Of a stretch of DNA of 64,000 bases, positions 63,716 to 64,000 are shown one piece after another; position 1 is the first letter of the stretch; each line of letters starts with the position of its first letter. The notes under the pieces were generated by a model that ran no database searches, had not been told where the DNA came from, and saw only the letters and a program-made list of their open reading frames with translations. The position numbers and the translations under genes were made by a program. Source of the DNA: Roseomonas sp. HF4 (GTDB taxonomy: Bacteria; Pseudomonadota; Alphaproteobacteria; Acetobacterales; Acetobacteraceae); the NCBI RefSeq assembly GCF_005222755.1, contig NZ_STGD01000011.1:62001-126000 (forward strand), given 5' to 3'.

Positions 63716-64000
63716 CCACGGTCTCCCCGCCCGCGGCGGTGGAGGTGCGCGTGATGCTGTGCGACGACAGCGCGACCGTACGCGCCATCCTCGGCCGCGT
63801 CCTCGAAGCCGAGCCCGGGATCCGCGTGGTGCATCGGGCGGCGAACGGGCAGGCGGCGCTCGATGCGCTCGCCGGCGCCCGGCCGGACGTGGTGCTGCTC
63901 GACCTCGAGATGCCGGTGATGGACGGCATGACCGCGCTGCCGCGGATCCTGAAGGCTGCGCCGGCCGCGGCGGTGATCGTCGCAAGCGCGCTGACGCAGC
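63712..64000 (+). CDS. cheB: CheB methylesterase, N-terminal receiver part (cut by the window end)
   Basis: The first 96 codons from a GTG overlapping the cheY stop. Receiver domain with D18/D19 (MLCDDSATVR), D64 (VLLDLEMPVMDGM) and VIVASALTQ, which resembles the CheB VSSLTQ stretch before the linker. The catalytic methylesterase domain would lie beyond the window, so the assignment rests on the receiver and context. Confidence 0.75.

Overview
The window is very GC-rich chromosomal DNA (roughly 70 percent by eye) packed with housekeeping genes, most starting within a few bases of the previous stop (ATGA, GTGA and TGATG junctions). An F1 ATPase operon without F0 genes, a sucCD/sucAB/mdh block, a ChpT-like phosphotransferase, a DUF3553 gene and an alphaproteobacterial-type ornithine decarboxylase point to an alphaproteobacterium. 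The many solute-binding proteins (Bug, UrtA, family 1 and family 5) and the codon style fit an Acetobacteraceae/Roseomonas-like member of Rhodospirillales; that placement is inference. No rRNA, tRNA, CRISPR array, transposase, integrase or phage gene was recognised.

Layout. 1-4163: a family III CoA-transferase, a secreted trypsin-like protease, then hemC and tsaD back to back. 4164-4666: gene-free and repeat-rich. 4667-15961: catabolic/transport region. A carbohydrate-type ABC importer with an SDR dehydrogenase and an LDH2-type dehydrogenase runs leftward; a DauA-like oxidase, a PLP dehydratase, a Bug binding protein and a GMC oxidoreductase run rightward. 16059-21480: urtABCDE urea importer behind a good candidate sigma-54 promoter. 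21622-29303: TCA block mdh-sucC-sucD-sucA-sucB on the minus strand, followed by a 64-residue gene. 29428-34442: small secreted protein, zapE, a cytochrome c remnant, TauE, RraA and an MFS transporter. 34594-39712: atpHAGDC. 39909-43738: diiron ferritin-like protein, ornithine decarboxylase with a structured leader, Lrp regulator and aat. 43769-45488: a YopT-like (C58) cysteine peptidase candidate downstream of thiS-thiG. 45621-47894: aroQ-accB-accC. 47983-53632: dipeptide-type ABC operon ending in a 38-residue lipoprotein. 53721-58035: moaA, a membrane protein, a nitrilase, nadK and an MFS transporter (minus strand). 58132-59503: GYD protein, second TauE and DUF3553. 59555-64000: ChpT-like protein, then cheA (CheW-CheW-REC tail), cheW, cheY and the start of cheB.

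The least ordinary material is (i) a family of hairpin-rich interspersed elements with imperfect terminal inverted repeats, sitting just after stop codons (4218-4392 and 42277-42504, the second with a 27-bp unit triplicated), plus a second hairpin family (4579-4660, 53632-53716); (ii) the C58 peptidase candidate; (iii) a possible attenuator made of stacked hairpins ending 16 bases before the LDH2-type gene; (iv) the cytochrome c remnant beside a nested palindrome; and (v) the atypical CheA. I saw no convincing undescribed multi-gene defence or mobile system.
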